From Achromobacter arsenitoxydans SY8 (lineage in GTDB: Bacteria; Pseudomonadota; Gammaproteobacteria; Burkholderiales; Burkholderiaceae_B), in contig NZ_AGUF01000102.1 in the NCBI RefSeq assembly GCF_000236785.1, positions 1 to 54,431 on the forward strand: a DNA stretch of 54,431 nt. The letters run 5' to 3'. Position numbers and translations under genes: made by a program. Each line of letters starts with the position of its first letter. Positions within the stretch are counted from its first letter, which is position 1. This document shows positions 26,329-35,285 of this stretch, in pieces. The notes beneath the pieces are model-generated. The model did no database searches and had not been told where the DNA came from. It was given only the letters and a program-made list of their open reading frames with translations.

Positions 26329-26818
26329 GCGTGTCTCCTCCGTGGGACGGGAGTGGGGTGATTTTGTTGATCAGGCAGGCGCGGCGGCCGCAGCGCCCGC
26401 ATGCCGGAAGGGCGAGCGGGCGTGGCGAATCGGGGACGAGGGGATGGAGCGGGCCACGGACGCGGAACGCGCCGGGGCGCAGCGCCGGCCGGGCAAAACA
26501 TGGGGCCGCCGGGGCGTCTGGATGTGCGCCGGCGGACGTGCCGAGGGCGCGGATGCGGTCATGCTGCCGGTGAAGGTCACCTGGTTGTCCCCTGCCTGTT
26601 ATGCGGCGTGCGCCGTGTTTTTCTGACGAACTTGCCTGGAAGCGCGACTTGATTTACGCTTTGCCGACAAGTTGTCAGGCAACTTTATTAAGTTGTCCGA
26701 TAAATCATAGGGCAAGCGTTTTTCTCGTGTCAAGCAGTGGATTCAGGAGTTCAATCTGGATTGCGCGGCGGTCGCGAGAGGCATGCGAACCCGCAAAAAA
26801 CAGGTTCCAGGAGACAGG
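26329..26818. promoter_or_regulatory. 490-bp divergent control region between livK and an SDR gene, with GntR-like operators
   Basis: No gene is supported here; short open frames on both strands do not look coding. The part at 26640-26705 is AT-rich and holds nested dyads: GACAAGTTGTC (26666-26676), AAGTTG-N5-CAACTT (26669-26685) and a further AAGTTGTCCGAT (26690-26701). The TTGTC/GCAA or ATAA half-sites resemble FadR-family sites. A weak minus-strand promoter (CTGACA, 16-bp spacer, TAAATC; 26651-26678) overlaps the dyads, so binding there could repress livK and the divergent SDR. The GntR gene at 27727 is the obvious candidate regulator. Confidence 0.5.
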
Positions 26819-27556
26819 ATGATTTCGTTCGAAGGGCAGGTTGCCGCCATCACGGGCGCGGGCAACGGCATCGGTCTGGCCACGGCGCGCCTCATGGCTG
26901 CGCACGGCGCGCGGCTGGTGCTCACCGACATCGACAACGCGCGGCTGCAGGAGGTCGCGGCCGAACTGGACCCCAGCGGGCAGCGGATCTACACGCACGC
27001 GCTGGACGTGTCGATATCGCACGATTGCGAGCGCGTGTTCGAGGCCGCGGCCCGGCATTTCGGCGGCCTGGATCACCTGGTCCATTGCGCCGGCATCTAC
27101 CCGGAGCAATTGGTCAAGGACACCAGCGACGAAGCTTGGCGCACGCTGATGCGTGTCAACCTGGACGGTACGTTCTACGTGTGCCGCGCCGCCCAGCGGC
27201 ATCTGCGCCACGATGGGTCGATCGTCTTATTGACGTCCCTGGCCGCGCAGCGCGGCAGCTATGCGCACGCCGCCTATTCCGCGTCCAAGGGCGCCGTGCA
27301 GAGCTTCACCCGCAGCCTGGCGCTGGAATTGGCGCCGCAGATCCGCGTGAACGCCGTGGCGCCCGGCATCATCGCCACGTCCATGACCCACGACCTGATC
27401 GGCCAGAAGGGCGCGCAGCTGCTGGAAAGCACACCGCTGCGCCGCTTCGGCACGCCCGAGGAAATCGCGGGAACGATCGCGTTCCTGTGTTCGCCGCTGG
27501 CGGCCTTCGTGACGGGCGAGGTCATGCAGGTCAACGGCGGCATCTACATCGCCTAG
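26819..27556 (+). CDS. SDR family oxidoreductase, divergent from the liv-dehydrogenase operon
   Basis: A 245-residue classical SDR: TGAGNGIG (12-19), LVHCAG in place of NNAG (88-92), and Ser140, Tyr153 and Lys157 (YSASK). The C-terminus is FVTGEVMQVNGGIYIA. The aspartate in LTDIDN suggests NAD(H). The ATG at 26819 has AGGAGA six bases upstream; an upstream ATG at 26783 lacks a site. It is followed by the GntR gene 170 bp later and probably handles the same substrate as the divergent operon. It could be a second dehydrogenase for the other stereoisomer, which is speculative. Confidence 0.87.
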   Translation: MISFEGQVAAITGAGNGIGLATARLMAAHGARLVLTDIDNARLQEVAAELDPSGQRIYTHALDVSISHDCERVFEAAARHFGGLDHLVHCAGIYPEQLVKDTSDEAWRTLMRVNLDGTFYVCRAAQRHLRHDGSIVLLTSLAAQRGSYAHAAYSASKGAVQSFTRSLALELAPQIRVNAVAPGIIATSMTHDLIGQKGAQLLESTPLRRFGTPEEIAGTIAFLCSPLAAFVTGEVMQVNGGIYIA

Positions 27557-27726
27557 CGCGCGGCGTGGCTTGGCGGCGCTCCAGGACAACCGGCAAAAAT
27601 CCTATAATTTTCAAGGGCGCCGCCGCTGCCAGAAGCGGGCATTGCCGCGCGGAACCCCTGCGCGGGACACTCCTATAAACACGGCTGCCGCGCCAGCGCG
27701 CCGCCCTCACGTTCCAACGATTCCAC

Positions 27727-28473
27727 ATGCAGCCCAGTCAAGACCAAGATCCGCAACGCGCCGCACCCCGGAGTTCGCTGTCCGCGGCGGTGGCGGATGC
27801 CCTGGCCGATCAGATACGCCAAGGCGTGCTGGCCCCCGGCGACCGCCTGCCCACCGAAAAGCAACTGACCGAAATCCATTCGGTCAGCCGCGCGGTCGTG
27901 CGCGAGGCCCTGGCGCGCCTTAAATCCGAGGGACTGATCACCTCGCAGCAGGGCAGCGGCGTGTTTGTCGATCCGAACTTCCAGAAGAACGCCTTCCGCA
28001 TCGCCGCGCCCACGCCGGGCGACAACCAGGACCTGGAACACATCCTGGAACTGATGCTGTCCATCGAAGTCACGGCGGCGCGCTACGCGGCGCAGCGGCG
28101 TACCGAGCCCGACCTGAAGAAAATCCGCCAGGCGCTCGTGGGCATGGAGTACGCGCTCATCAACGACAAGCTGGGCGACGAAGAAGACTATCAATTCCAC
28201 CAGGCCATCGTGCAGGCCACGCACAACCCGCACCTGGTGGCGCTGAACGATTACCTGGAAGCGAACGTGCGCCGGGTCATCCGCAGCGCGCGCCACAACA
28301 CGGCGCGCATGTACGCCGAGCGCATGGCCGCCGTGCAGAGCGAGCACCAGGCCATCTTTGCCGCGATCGAATCCGGCGACCCGGACGCCGCGGGCCGCGC
28401 GGCGGAACAGCACCTGCGCAACGCGGCGGACCGGCTGCGGCTGTTCCAGGCGGAACGGCCGGCGCCGGTCTAA
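27727..28473 (+). CDS. GntR family regulator, FadR/FCD subfamily
   Basis: A 248-residue protein. The N-terminal winged HTH includes DQIRQGVLAPGDRLPTEKQL and SRAVVREALARLKSEGLI (28-78), then GSGVFV. The all-helical C-terminal FCD domain has the metal/effector residues in EDYQFHQAIVQATHNP and QSEHQAIFAAIESGD. Such proteins usually repress catabolic genes until the substrate or a product binds. It is placed to control the 15-26 kb operon, the SDR at 26819 and perhaps the oxidoreductase at 28500, which it meets tail to tail. Confidence 0.92.
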   Translation: MQPSQDQDPQRAAPRSSLSAAVADALADQIRQGVLAPGDRLPTEKQLTEIHSVSRAVVREALARLKSEGLITSQQGSGVFVDPNFQKNAFRIAAPTPGDNQDLEHILELMLSIEVTAARYAAQRRTEPDLKKIRQALVGMEYALINDKLGDEEDYQFHQAIVQATHNPHLVALNDYLEANVRRVIRSARHNTARMYAERMAAVQSEHQAIFAAIESGDPDAAGRAAEQHLRNAADRLRLFQAERPAPV

Positions 28474-28499
28474 CCGCTACCGCAAAGCCCGCCGGGCCC

Positions 28500-29837
28500 C
28501 TACGCGAACGTCTGCTCCATTTCGCGGCGGAACTGCACCGCCGTCGAACGCTCGTCGTATTCCACATCGCGCCAGCGGATCGCCTGCGATTGGCGCACCG
28601 GATTCTTCAGCTTGACCTGGTGCGACAGGCCCAGCGGCAGATAGCCTTCCTCGACGGAGTCGGGCGCGGGCATCAGGCGGCCGTAGACCGTGTAGCCGCC
28701 TTCGCCGTCCAGGATCTGGCCGGCCTGCAGGTCGCGCTTGGCGGTGGCGACCACGTCGCCGTGCCAGCCGGCCGGCGCGCCCGTGGGTTCGCGCCGCAGG
28801 CCCACGCTGGCCACGCTGATGCCCAGCTCCAGCCCGATCAGGTGATAGGGCTTGTACATGGCGGTGAAGTTTCCGCTGGGATCGGTGACCAGGCCGTACT
28901 CCTGGAAGCAGCGCCGCACGTAGTCGCTGTCCGCCGCCAGCGTCACGTAGACGCCCCAGCGCAGGTCTCGGAACACCGGCCGGCCGTCGCGTTCCAGAGA
29001 CGAGATCACTTCGACCTGGCCGCGGTGGTGCAGGATGCCGCCGTCTTCGCGCGGGCGCAGCACGCGGGCCAGGTCGTCCACGCCGCAGGGCGGAAAATGC
29101 AGGCCGGATGGCGAAGGCAAAAGGCCCGTGGCGTTGGACACCGCGGCCATTTCGATGGCGCTCTTGGTGCCGTCCAGGAAGCTGTTGAACATCTGCGCGT
29201 TGAAGTCGCCCGCCGCCACCATTTCGGCCGTGAAGCCGTAATAGGGCCAGACGGTGTCGGGCGTGGAGGTGTGGAATTCGGGCAGGTACTTGGTGCCCTT
29301 GCCCGCGGCCATGACCTCGAAGCCGCTGGCCCGCGCCCAGTCGACCATTTCGCAGATCAGCGCGGGCTGGTCGCCGTAGGCCAATGAATAGACGATGCCG
29401 GCCTCGCGCGCGCGGCGCGCCAGCAGCGGGCCGGCCAGCGCGTCGGCTTCGACGTTGACCATGATGATGTGCTTGCCGTATTCGCAGCAGGTCAGTACGT
29501 GGCCGATGCCGGCGGCTGCCTGGCCGGTGGCGTCGATGACGATGTCGACGTCGGGGCTGGCGATGACGGCGCGGGCGTCATCGCAGAAATAGACTTTGCC
29601 GTTTTTCAGCGCGTCATTGATGCTGGTGGCGTTGAGCGCGCTGGCGGGCCAGCCCACCCGGGTCAGCGCGGCCCGGGCGCGGTCGGGCACCAGATCGGCC
29701 ACCGCGACCAGGCGGATCCCCGGCGTGCGCGGAGCCTGGCTCATGAACATCGCGCCGAACTTTCCGGCGCCCAACAGTGCAACACGCAAGGGCTTGTGGT
29801 CGGCTTCTCGCTGCTTGAGCAGACGGTGCAGATTCAT
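28500..29837 (-). CDS. NAD(P)-dependent oxidoreductase with C-terminal SAF domain
   Basis: A 445-residue protein. The N-terminal Rossmann fold has VALLGAGKFGAMFMSQA (19-35), VAVADLVPDRAR and IDATGQ. The C-terminus is a SAF domain (VVATAKRDLQAGQILDGEGGYTVYG region). This architecture is often listed as a homoserine-dehydrogenase-like or Gfo/Idh/MocA-like protein and sometimes mislabelled FlgA. Members are found in sugar-acid catabolic clusters, but I cannot name a reaction. The ATG at 29837 follows AGGAGGA at good spacing. It is convergent with the GntR gene. Confidence 0.75.
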   Translation of the reverse strand: MNLHRLLKQREADHKPLRVALLGAGKFGAMFMSQAPRTPGIRLVAVADLVPDRARAALTRVGWPASALNATSINDALKNGKVYFCDDARAVIASPDVDIVIDATGQAAAGIGHVLTCCEYGKHIIMVNVEADALAGPLLARRAREAGIVYSLAYGDQPALICEMVDWARASGFEVMAAGKGTKYLPEFHTSTPDTVWPYYGFTAEMVAAGDFNAQMFNSFLDGTKSAIEMAAVSNATGLLPSPSGLHFPPCGVDDLARVLRPREDGGILHHRGQVEVISSLERDGRPVFRDLRWGVYVTLAADSDYVRRCFQEYGLVTDPSGNFTAMYKPYHLIGLELGISVASVGLRREPTGAPAGWHGDVVATAKRDLQAGQILDGEGGYTVYGRLMPAPDSVEEGYLPLGLSHQVKLKNPVRQSQAIRWRDVEYDERSTAVQFRREMEQTFA

Positions 29838-29908
29838 GGCGCGGGCTCCTCCTGGGTGGGGCGTACGACTCCACAGGATAGTCCCAAACAATGACAGCTG
29901 AACAGGAC

Positions 29909-30469
29909 TCAGGCATCTGCCGTATAGAGCTCGCCCGCCAGCACGTTGCGCCAGTTTTGCCAGGTGATGCGCGGGCGGTCGACGACCTCGCGGTTGTAGG
30001 GTGCGTCGAACAGGATGTGCTTCCAGCGCGGCCGCGCGGCGCCCTCGATCTTGGGCTTGTCGTCGATGAGCAGATGGCCCTGCACCAGCGTCTTGTCCTT
30101 GGTCAGGATCAGCCGGTTGGTGGCATCGCGGCCCAGGTGTTTTTCCACCCACAGATACTTTTCCGCGACGCAGTTCTCGAACTGCGACAGGGGCGACGAG
30201 CAGATGCGCACGTCCATGCCCAGCGCCAGCAGTTCCTTCACCGCGTCCAGCGCGCCCGGCACGGGCGGCAGGTTGCGGATGAAGCCCGGCGCCGTATAGA
30301 TGGCCTCGGCCATGCCGCGTAGTTCGGGGGCGTAATCCTCGCGGATGTAGAAGGACTTCCGGTCTTCGAAGGCCACCGGCGCGATGTCGGGGTGGCGTTC
30401 GCGCCAGGCGTCGATGAACGCATGTTCGAAGTCGGCCAGCACGCCGTCTTGATCCAGCAGGATGATCAT
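29909..30469 (-). CDS. 5'(3')-deoxyribonucleotidase-like HAD phosphatase
   Basis: A 186-residue HAD protein of the NT5C type. The nucleophile motif is LLDQDGVLADFEHAF near the start (Asp6 and Asp8). Motif II is in ICSSPLSQ, the Lys motif is near WVEKHLG, and motif III is LLIDDKPKIEG. Members dephosphorylate deoxyribonucleoside 5'-monophosphates. The ATG at 30469 puts the motif at the normal position; an in-frame ATG at 30490 would add MQPPGTT. It starts 37 bp after the thpR stop, so it is probably co-transcribed with thpR. Confidence 0.82.
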   Translation of the reverse strand: MIILLDQDGVLADFEHAFIDAWRERHPDIAPVAFEDRKSFYIREDYAPELRGMAEAIYTAPGFIRNLPPVPGALDAVKELLALGMDVRICSSPLSQFENCVAEKYLWVEKHLGRDATNRLILTKDKTLVQGHLLIDDKPKIEGAARPRWKHILFDAPYNREVVDRPRITWQNWRNVLAGELYTADA

Positions 30470-30505
30470 GGTGGTCCCAGGTGGTTGCAACCCCAGGATT
30501 GTGCC

Positions 30506-31036
30506 TCAGCCGTCGCGTGGCCGGGACTGCGCCACCATGCGGTAGCGGCTGCCGCCAGTGAGCGATTCGGACGCCACCAACACCATCCGGTCGTACTGCC
30601 ACGGCAGGAGCGCGGGCGCTTCCTCGGGCGGATGGGCGTGGGTGATGTTGCGCAGCAGCGTGACGTGCGGGCGGAACGGCTGGGTGGGCGGCGCCAATCC
30701 ATAGCCGCTCAGCCATTGCCACAGATCGTCATGTGCGGCCTGCAAGCCGGCGGGCGTTTCAGCCGGCCCGGCCCAGAGGATGCGCTGGCGGCCGAAGACC
30801 CCGTAACGCTCCATGGCGGTCTGGCCGGGCGCGAGCCGGCGTTCCGGGGTGGCGGCTGCCAGTTCGTCCGCCAGCGCGGCGTCGACCGGGCCCAGAAAGG
30901 CCAGGGTCAGGTGCAGCGTCTCGGTGCGCATGGCGCGGCCGCCGCAGGTCAGGCGCGCCTGTTGCGCCCAGCCGGCAAGCGACGCCGCCAGCGGGGGCGA
31001 CGGCCACAGGGCGAAGAAGAGGCGGACGGTGGACAT
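30506..31036 (-). CDS. thpR: RNA 2',3'-cyclic phosphodiesterase (2'-5' RNA ligase family)
   Basis: A 176-residue 2H phosphoesterase. The two HxTx motifs that define the active site are ETLHLTLAFLG (His42) and RPHVTLLRN in the second half. The N-terminal VRLFFALWPSPPL is typical of ThpR. The enzyme opens 2',3'-cyclic phosphates on RNA ends. The start ATG is at 31036, and 109 bp separate it from cheD upstream. Its cellular role in bacteria is poorly known. Confidence 0.92.
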   Translation of the reverse strand: MSTVRLFFALWPSPPLAASLAGWAQQARLTCGGRAMRTETLHLTLAFLGPVDAALADELAAATPERRLAPGQTAMERYGVFGRQRILWAGPAETPAGLQAAHDDLWQWLSGYGLAPPTQPFRPHVTLLRNITHAHPPEEAPALLPWQYDRMVLVASESLTGGSRYRMVAQSRPRDG

Positions 31037-31145
31037 GCGCAGATTGTAGGGGCGCGCATCGAGTTGCGGCAGCCTCCCGATCCGCCGTCCCTCGGCGGGC
31101 AGTGCGCGCCGGACGCCCTTGTGCAGGGCTTCCGGGCGGGCGGGA

Positions 31146-31937
31146 TCAGGTGCCGGCCGTCTCGGGCTTGGTCCGGCGCGTAACGCCGGTATCAAAGCGC
31201 TCGACGCCGGGACGCGCCGGACGGTCGAAGCGTTCCACGCCCGGGCGGTTCAGTCGGTCCACGCCAGGACGGTCCGCGCCAAGACGTTCCACGCCGGGAC
31301 GGTCGAAGCGCTCCACGCCGGGCCGCGTGAACCGTTCGATGCGGGGCGGGGAGGCCGTCTTGGCCGCCACGCTTTGCGCCGCAGCCTGTTCGCGCTTGGC
31401 GATGATTTCTTCGGCGCGCTGGTGGTGCGGCGCCATCTTGCGCACCATCACCCGGCCGTCGCGCGGGAAGTAATTGATGCGGCGGGCGTGCACGTCGCCG
31501 AGGTCCTGGGCCTTGACGGGGATGCCTTCGGTCTTCAGGTAGTTCAGGACGAATTCGCCGTTGCGCTCGCCGATGTTCATCTGCTGCATGGCCGCCAGCA
31601 CCGCGCCGCCGCCGAACACCTTGGCTTCCAGGCGATCGCGCGAGGCGCCCGCCTTGAGCAGTTCGTTGATCAGGACTTCCATGGCGAAGGCGCCGTAGCG
31701 CATGGTCGCCGACGCGGGCGACTGCATGTCGCCTTCCGGCAGCATGAAGTGGTTCATTCCGCCCACGCCTGTAACCGGATCGTGGATGCATGCGGCGACG
31801 CAGGACCCGAGCACGGTCGAGATCATCAGGTTTTCATCAGTGACGTAGTACTCGTTGGGGAGCACCTTCACTGCCTGACATTGGAACGCGCTGTCAAAGT
31901 AATGACGTGTTGCGCGGGCTTCAAGACGAGCGACCAT
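31146..31937 (-). CDS. cheD: Chemoreceptor glutamine deamidase CheD with repetitive C-terminal tail
   Basis: A 263-residue protein, well above the roughly 160-200 typical of CheD. The catalytic domain is intact: [16 protein letters not shown] with Cys46 and GGMNHFMLP with His63, then FGGGAVL and [10 protein letters not shown] (160-169). CheD deamidates glutamines of methyl-accepting chemotaxis proteins and can bind CheC/CheY-P. After residue 200 there is a basic tail of five RPGVxR repeats (205-249). No other chemotaxis gene lies in the window. The gene has a possible promoter at 32026-32054. Confidence 0.93.
   Translation of the reverse strand: MVARLEARATRHYFDSAFQCQAVKVLPNEYYVTDENLMISTVLGSCVAACIHDPVTGVGGMNHFMLPEGDMQSPASATMRYGAFAMEVLINELLKAGASRDRLEAKVFGGGAVLAAMQQMNIGERNGEFVLNYLKTEGIPVKAQDLGDVHARRINYFPRDGRVMVRKMAPHHQRAEEIIAKREQAAAQSVAAKTASPPRIERFTRPGVERFDRPGVERLGADRPGVDRLNRPGVERFDRPARPGVERFDTGVTRRTKPETAGT
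31191..31325 (-). repeat. In-frame tandem repeat coding for the CheD tail
   Basis: Five imperfect units encode [34 protein letters not shown] and, after [11 protein letters not shown]. Unit length varies (24-30 bases), always a multiple of three, so the frame is kept. The codons differ between units (cgt/cgc, ggc, gtg/gtc), so the repeat is not a fresh duplication. Confidence 0.88.
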
Positions 31938-32270
31938 GAGACTGAAATCTGGGCAAAAACGGCGATTGAGACACTAGAAATGCTAGGCGTAGCGGTGTTT
32001 GTATCAAAACATGTACAAAAATGTCGCTTTATTCTTGCATATCCCGGCAGTCAAAGGGAGAAAACTATGTAAATGCGACCGAGGACCGTCGTTTATGGGG
32101 GAATCCCGCCATCCGGCCCGGCAGCCCGGGCGCCCGCGCGGATGGCTGACAACCATCCTACACAGGGCGATAGGCGGTCTTTCCCCGGATCACGGGGAGG
32201 AACGGGCTTCATACGGAGCTTTAAGCCCGGCGCGGACCGGGCTTGGCCGGAAGGGCGTCAGCTGGCGGGC
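31938..32270 (-). promoter_or_regulatory. 333-bp gap between ftsX and cheD: possible cheD promoter and ftsX end hairpin
   Basis: No gene is supported. On the minus strand TTGACT (32049-32054), a 17-bp spacer and TAAAGC (32026-32031) form a possible sigma-70 promoter about 90 bp before cheD; no convincing flagellar sigma-28 site was found. Just after the ftsX stop lies a hairpin with arms AAGCCCGG/CCGGGCTT (32223-32244), a possible weak terminator lacking a long T-run. A CCCCG/CGGGG dyad is near 32184-32198. Confidence 0.35.
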
Positions 32271-33179
32271 CTAGAAGCGGGTGCTGCGGGTAACCGACCA
32301 GCGGGCGGACAGGGCGCCCAGGGCGGCCGAGGCGATGACCGCGCCCACCAGCACTGAGGCGCCGGGCAGGTGCAGGGCGAACTCGGCGCCGTAGCTTCGG
32401 GCCAACCCCACCAGGGCGTCGTTCAGGGGCGACAGCGCGATCGCGGCCACCCCGATGGCCAGCAGCGAGGCCAGGGCGCCCGAAAGCGCACCCAGGTACA
32501 GAAAGGGCCGCCGCACGAAGGATTCGGTGGCGCCGACCAGCCGCGCCACGCCGATTTCCTCGCGCTGCGAGAGCGCCTGCATGCGCACGGTATTGAAGAC
32601 GGTGGCCAACACCACGACCGCCACGCAGGCGGCCAGGAAACCCAGGCCGATGCGGGCAAAGCGCAGGATGGCTTCCAGCCGCTGCACCCAGGCGCTGTCG
32701 AGCTGCACCAGGTCTACGTGGTTCCATTGTTTCCAGGCCGATGCCAGGGTGTCGGCGCGGCCGGCAAGGTTGTCGCCTTCGGCCAGCGTGACCACCACCG
32801 CGTCGGGCAGCGGATTGCCCGGCAACACGGCCAGCGCCTGCTGCCAGGCGGGATTGGCCCGCAGGTCGGCCAGGGCGTCTTCGCGGCCCACGACCCGGAC
32901 CGCGCGCACATCCTGCTGGAATTCGTCTTTGATGCGCTTGGCAACGTCCGCGGCCGCGCCCGCGGGGGCATCAACCCGCATGAACACGGTGACCTCGGGC
33001 GTAACGGACATTTCGCGCGCCACCGGTTGCACCGACACCAGGATGGCGCTGCCCAGCAGCGGCAGCGCCAGGGCCAGCGCCATGACCAGCAGGTTGGCAA
33101 GCGAGGAGAACGGCTGCTTGATCAGCCGGCGCAGGGTGACCAGGAGCGCGTAGCGGTGTTGCCGCAGCCAGGCGTTCAT
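32271..33179 (-). CDS. ftsX: Cell division permease-like protein FtsX
   Basis: A 302-residue inner-membrane protein of the MacB/FtsX permease group. There is a cytoplasmic start, a first helix (LANLLVMALALALPLLGSAI), a periplasmic domain (about 60-165) and three more helices after LRFARIGLGFLAACVAVVVLA. The cytoplasmic loop has the conserved RMQALSQREEIGVARLVGAT. With FtsE it couples ATP hydrolysis to activation of periplasmic peptidoglycan amidases at the septum. Its ATG overlaps the ftsE stop as ATGA. Confidence 0.95.
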   Translation of the reverse strand: MNAWLRQHRYALLVTLRRLIKQPFSSLANLLVMALALALPLLGSAILVSVQPVAREMSVTPEVTVFMRVDAPAGAAADVAKRIKDEFQQDVRAVRVVGREDALADLRANPAWQQALAVLPGNPLPDAVVVTLAEGDNLAGRADTLASAWKQWNHVDLVQLDSAWVQRLEAILRFARIGLGFLAACVAVVVLATVFNTVRMQALSQREEIGVARLVGATESFVRRPFLYLGALSGALASLLAIGVAAIALSPLNDALVGLARSYGAEFALHLPGASVLVGAVIASAALGALSARWSVTRSTRF

Positions 33180-33934
33180 GCGGATTCTCCCGGGCGGCCC
33201 AGGCCCGGTTCGGCGCGGCCCTGGCGGGACGCGGCCTGGGCGGGCTGCGGCGCGGCTTCGGCCGGGGCGGCGGGGCCGTGGGAATCGGCGAACTTGCCCG
33301 GATCAATGCGCAGGGTGCGAGTGGCGTAGCGCGCCATGAGGTCCTGGTCGTGCGAGGCGATCAGCGTGGTCACGCCGACGCGGTTGAAGTCGCGGAACAC
33401 ATTCATGATGCGTTGCGCGTTGTCATGGTCGAGGTTGGCCGTGGGCTCGTCCGCGATCAGGATGGCCGGCCGGTTGACGATGGCGCGGGCGATCGCCAGG
33501 CGCTGTTGTTCGCCGCCCGAGAGTTCGATGGGATTGAGGTCTTCTTTGCCCGACAGCCCCACCTTGTCCAGCGCGGCACGCGCGCGCGACGCGGCGGAGT
33601 CCCAGGGATGGCCCTGGACGGCCAGCGGCAGCATCACGTTTTCGAACGCGCTTCGATCGAACAGCAGATGGGTGTCTTGAAGAATGACGCCCACCGCGCG
33701 CCGCAGGTAGGGCCTGGCGCGGGCGGGGAGCTTGTCCAGCCGCTGGCCGTTGACCTGGATGGACCCGCGGCTGGCGGGCTCCAGCCCGCCGATCAGCTTG
33801 AGCAGGGTGGACTTGCCGGCGCCGGACGGCCCCGATACGAAAACGAATTCTCCCGCGCTTACGCGGAAGTTGATGTCGGCCAGGATATTGCGGCCGCGAC
33901 CATATGATTTGAATACGTGCTGGAATTCGATCAT
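33176..33934 (-). CDS. ftsE: Cell division ATP-binding protein FtsE
   Basis: A 252-residue ATPase. It opens MIEFQHVFKSYGRG and has Walker A GPSGAGKST, the Q-loop in VILQDTHLLFDRSAFENV, signature LSGGEQQRLAIARA, Walker B ILIADEPTANLD and H-loop IASHD, all intact. The last 35 residues are an Ala/Pro/Gly-rich extension that most FtsE proteins lack. The ATG at 33934 is the family start; the open frame continues to 34054 without domain content. It partners with FtsX and starts a two-gene unit divergent from aapJ. Confidence 0.95.
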   Translation of the reverse strand: MIEFQHVFKSYGRGRNILADINFRVSAGEFVFVSGPSGAGKSTLLKLIGGLEPASRGSIQVNGQRLDKLPARARPYLRRAVGVILQDTHLLFDRSAFENVMLPLAVQGHPWDSAASRARAALDKVGLSGKEDLNPIELSGGEQQRLAIARAIVNRPAILIADEPTANLDHDNAQRIMNVFRDFNRVGVTTLIASHDQDLMARYATRTLRIDPGKFADSHGPAAPAEAAPQPAQAASRQGRAEPGLGRPGESA

Positions 33935-34224
33935 GGCGGCTGTCAGATGAAGCCGCCATAGTAACTCGGGGACAGTAAGGCAGCCTACACCCTTGTCGGG
34001 AGGGCGGACGCGCAGCGTCGTACGGATGGCCGAAGCCGTGTTCGCGAGGCCCAAAACGCGTCCCTGATTTCCGTCAAAAACAGCGTTTCATTTCATCCAG
34101 TGTCCCTATATTTCAAGGGAATTCCCGGATGCGCCGCGTGCTTGGCGGACGCTACCATCCGCCCAATGCGTCGGCCCAACCCGGCCTGCGCTTTGGATTC
34201 GCTTCATCCCACACGGAGATCACG

Positions 34225-35241
34225 ATGAAAGTACTGAAACTCGCTGCCATTGGCGCTGCCCTGCTTGCTGCATCCTCGGCTGCCAACGCGGGCGCAACCT
34301 TCGATAACGTCAAGAAGAAAGGGTTTGTCCAGTGTGGGGTTTCGACGGGTATCCCGGGCTTCTCCATCGCTGACAGCAAGGGCGAATACAAGGGCATCGA
34401 CGTGGACATGTGCCGCGCCATCGCCTCGACGATGTTCGGCGACGCCACCAAGGTGAAGTTCACCCCCCTGAACACGCAACAGCGCTTCACCGCCCTGCAG
34501 TCCGGCGAAGTCGACGTGCTGACCCGCAACACGACCGTCACGCTGACGCGCGACACCACCCTGGGCCTGATCGGCGTGGGCGTGAACTACTACGACAGCC
34601 AGGGCGTCATGGTCTCCAAGGACCTGAACGTCAAAAGCGCGAAGGAACTGAACGGCGCCACCATCTGCGTGCAGCCGGGCACCACCACCGAACTGAACCT
34701 GGCTGACTGGTTCCGCAGCCAAAAGATCGAATTCAAGCCTGTCGTGATCGACAAGTACGACGAGATCATCCGCGCCTTCTCGGCCGGCCGTTGCGACGCC
34801 TTCACGACCGACAAGTCGCAGCTGGCTTCCACCCGCACCACGCTCGAGAACCCGGACAAGTTCGTCATCCTGCCGGAAGACTTCTCCAAGGAGCCGCTGG
34901 GCCCCATGGTCCGCCAGGGCGACGAGCAATGGTTCAACATCGTGCGCTGGTCGCTCAACGCCATGCTCGAAGCCGAGGAATACGGCATCACCAAGGCCAA
35001 CGTCGACGAAATGACCAAGAGCCCCAACCCCAACATCCAGCGCATCCTGGGCGTGACCCCGGGCATGGGCAAGAACCTGGGCGTGGACGACAAGTGGGCC
35101 TACAACATCATCAAGAACGTGGGCAACTACGGTGAGAGCTTCGAAAACACGCTGGGCAAGAACAGCGCGATGAAGCTGGAACGCGGCTTGAACGCTTCGT
35201 ACAAGCAAGGTGGCTTGATGTACGGCTGGCCGGTGCGCTAA
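34225..35241 (+). CDS. aapJ: General L-amino-acid ABC transporter periplasmic binding protein
   Basis: A 338-residue receptor with a signal peptide (MKVLKLAAIGAALLAASSAANA). The mature part starts GATFDNVKKKGFVQCGVS and contains the AapJ/BztA-type LNTQQRFTALQSGEVDVLTRN and FTTDKSQLAST. It binds many L-amino acids and passes them to AapQMP. The ATG at 34225 follows ACGGAG. Upstream, 33935-34224 holds a TATATT element at 34107-34112 and a small hairpin (34142-34166) but no clear complete promoter. Confidence 0.94.
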   Translation: MKVLKLAAIGAALLAASSAANAGATFDNVKKKGFVQCGVSTGIPGFSIADSKGEYKGIDVDMCRAIASTMFGDATKVKFTPLNTQQRFTALQSGEVDVLTRNTTVTLTRDTTLGLIGVGVNYYDSQGVMVSKDLNVKSAKELNGATICVQPGTTTELNLADWFRSQKIEFKPVVIDKYDEIIRAFSAGRCDAFTTDKSQLASTRTTLENPDKFVILPEDFSKEPLGPMVRQGDEQWFNIVRWSLNAMLEAEEYGITKANVDEMTKSPNPNIQRILGVTPGMGKNLGVDDKWAYNIIKNVGNYGESFENTLGKNSAMKLERGLNASYKQGGLMYGWPVR

Positions 35242-35254
35242 CGCGCGGCTGCCT

Positions 35255-35285
35255 GGCAAAACGGAGCGCGGCGCTCCGTTTTGCC
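35255..35285 (+). terminator. Hairpin/attenuator after aapJ
   Basis: Perfect 14-bp arms GGCAAAACGGAGCG/CGCTCCGTTTTGCC end with only a short T-run inside the arm. It begins 13 bp after the aapJ stop. It probably ends most transcripts or protects the receptor mRNA, giving more binding protein than permease. Confidence 0.7.

Noticed and set aside
26331-26626. Short frames on both strands upstream of livK
   Set aside because: They overlap each other, have no ribosome site and show composition unlike neighbours; the region is better read as control DNA.
30733-31473. Plus-strand frame with its own RSTPGR repeats opposite cheD
   Set aside because: The repetition simply mirrors the cheD tail repeat on the other strand, and the rest is a shadow of thpR and cheD.
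31938-32076. A sigma-28 flagellar promoter for cheD
   Set aside because: No TAAA-N15-GCCGATAA-like pair was found; only a weak sigma-70-like pair is present.
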